A stretch of 5,387 nt of DNA, from positions 1-5,387 of the forward strand of contig JAJZPP010000060.1 of the NCBI GenBank assembly GCA_021811115.1. Direction: 5' to 3'. The position numbers were made by a program, and so were the translations under genes. The stretch is from a bacterium (GTDB lineage: Bacteria > Chlamydiota > Chlamydiia > Chlamydiales > FEN-1388). Below, piece after piece: positions 5,318 through 5,387 of the stretch. Position 1 is the first letter of the stretch; every line of letters begins with the position of its first letter. The notes beneath the pieces are model-generated. The model did not search any database and was not told the DNA's origin. It saw nothing but the letters and a program-made list of their open reading frames with translations.

Positions 5318-5387
5318 TACAGCTGGTGTTTGTAAACTTTTATTCATTTTTTTGTTCCAGAAGGAGCCCAAGTATTCAGAAGTTTGT
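5318..5387. other. AT-rich window end with no supportable gene
   Basis: No plus-strand start codon with an open frame is present. On the minus strand one frame is open from the window edge (5386) to TGA at 5276-5278, giving 36 residues that cross the C9 tract as PPP. It resembles no family I know. It could be the tail of a gene beyond the window or chance. T7 (5347-5353) and AAGGAG (5361-5366) are present without a following start codon. Confidence 0.4.

Noticed and set aside
5276..5386. Minus-strand open frame entering from the right window edge (36 residues)
   Set aside because: It is too short, resembles no known family, and crosses a C9 homopolymer; it cannot be distinguished from chance without flanking sequence.
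1..5387. tRNA, rRNA, CRISPR array, insertion sequence, toxin-antitoxin or phage genes
   Set aside because: No cloverleaf or CCA-like ends, regularly spaced repeats, transposase motifs or related proteins were visible on either strand.

Overview
The window looks like chromosomal DNA from a member of the Chlamydiota, more likely an environmental or amoeba-associated lineage than a classical pathogen. The basis is recall of family sequences, not a search. The L13 protein has the block YYTGSMSGLREVPYETMIAR, S9 ends RKRFQFSKR, and the acyl carrier protein carries [20 protein letters not shown]. All three closely resemble chlamydial versions as I remember them. The coding sequence looks roughly balanced in GC by eye, which would be high for that phylum.

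Layout, left to right. (1) Positions 1-507 (+) hold the 3' end of a gene whose product looks like the last part of an inverse autotransporter (intimin/invasin-type) outer-membrane beta-barrel. A strong hairpin terminator follows. (2) Positions 598-1173 and 1170-2345 (+) are a translationally coupled pair with a 4-base ATGA overlap. The first is a soluble, highly charged helical/coiled-coil protein. The second is a single-pass membrane protein with a large beta-rich C-terminal domain. I recognise neither. (3) Positions 2310-3650 (-) are miaB, a tRNA methylthiotransferase, overlapping the preceding gene tail-to-tail by 36 bp. (4) A divergent spacer of about 125 bp leads into rplM and rpsI (+), the conserved L13-S9 operon, which ends in a hairpin terminator. 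(5) A 272-bp convergent spacer carries a promoter-like element and a perfect 35-bp palindrome. (6) acpP (-) encodes acyl carrier protein. It has a good promoter, a structured leader of about 100 nt and a G9 tract with 11-bp direct repeats upstream. The last 120 bases or so hold no gene I can support.

Housekeeping functions (tRNA modification, ribosome assembly, fatty-acid carrier) occupy the right two thirds. The left third is accessory or lineage-specific surface and membrane biology. No RNA genes, CRISPR arrays, insertion sequences or obvious mobile elements were found. I see no convincing new multi-gene system. The most unusual features are the unknown coupled gene pair, the palindrome between rpsI and acpP, and the leader of acpP, whose hairpin competes with pairing of its ribosome binding site.
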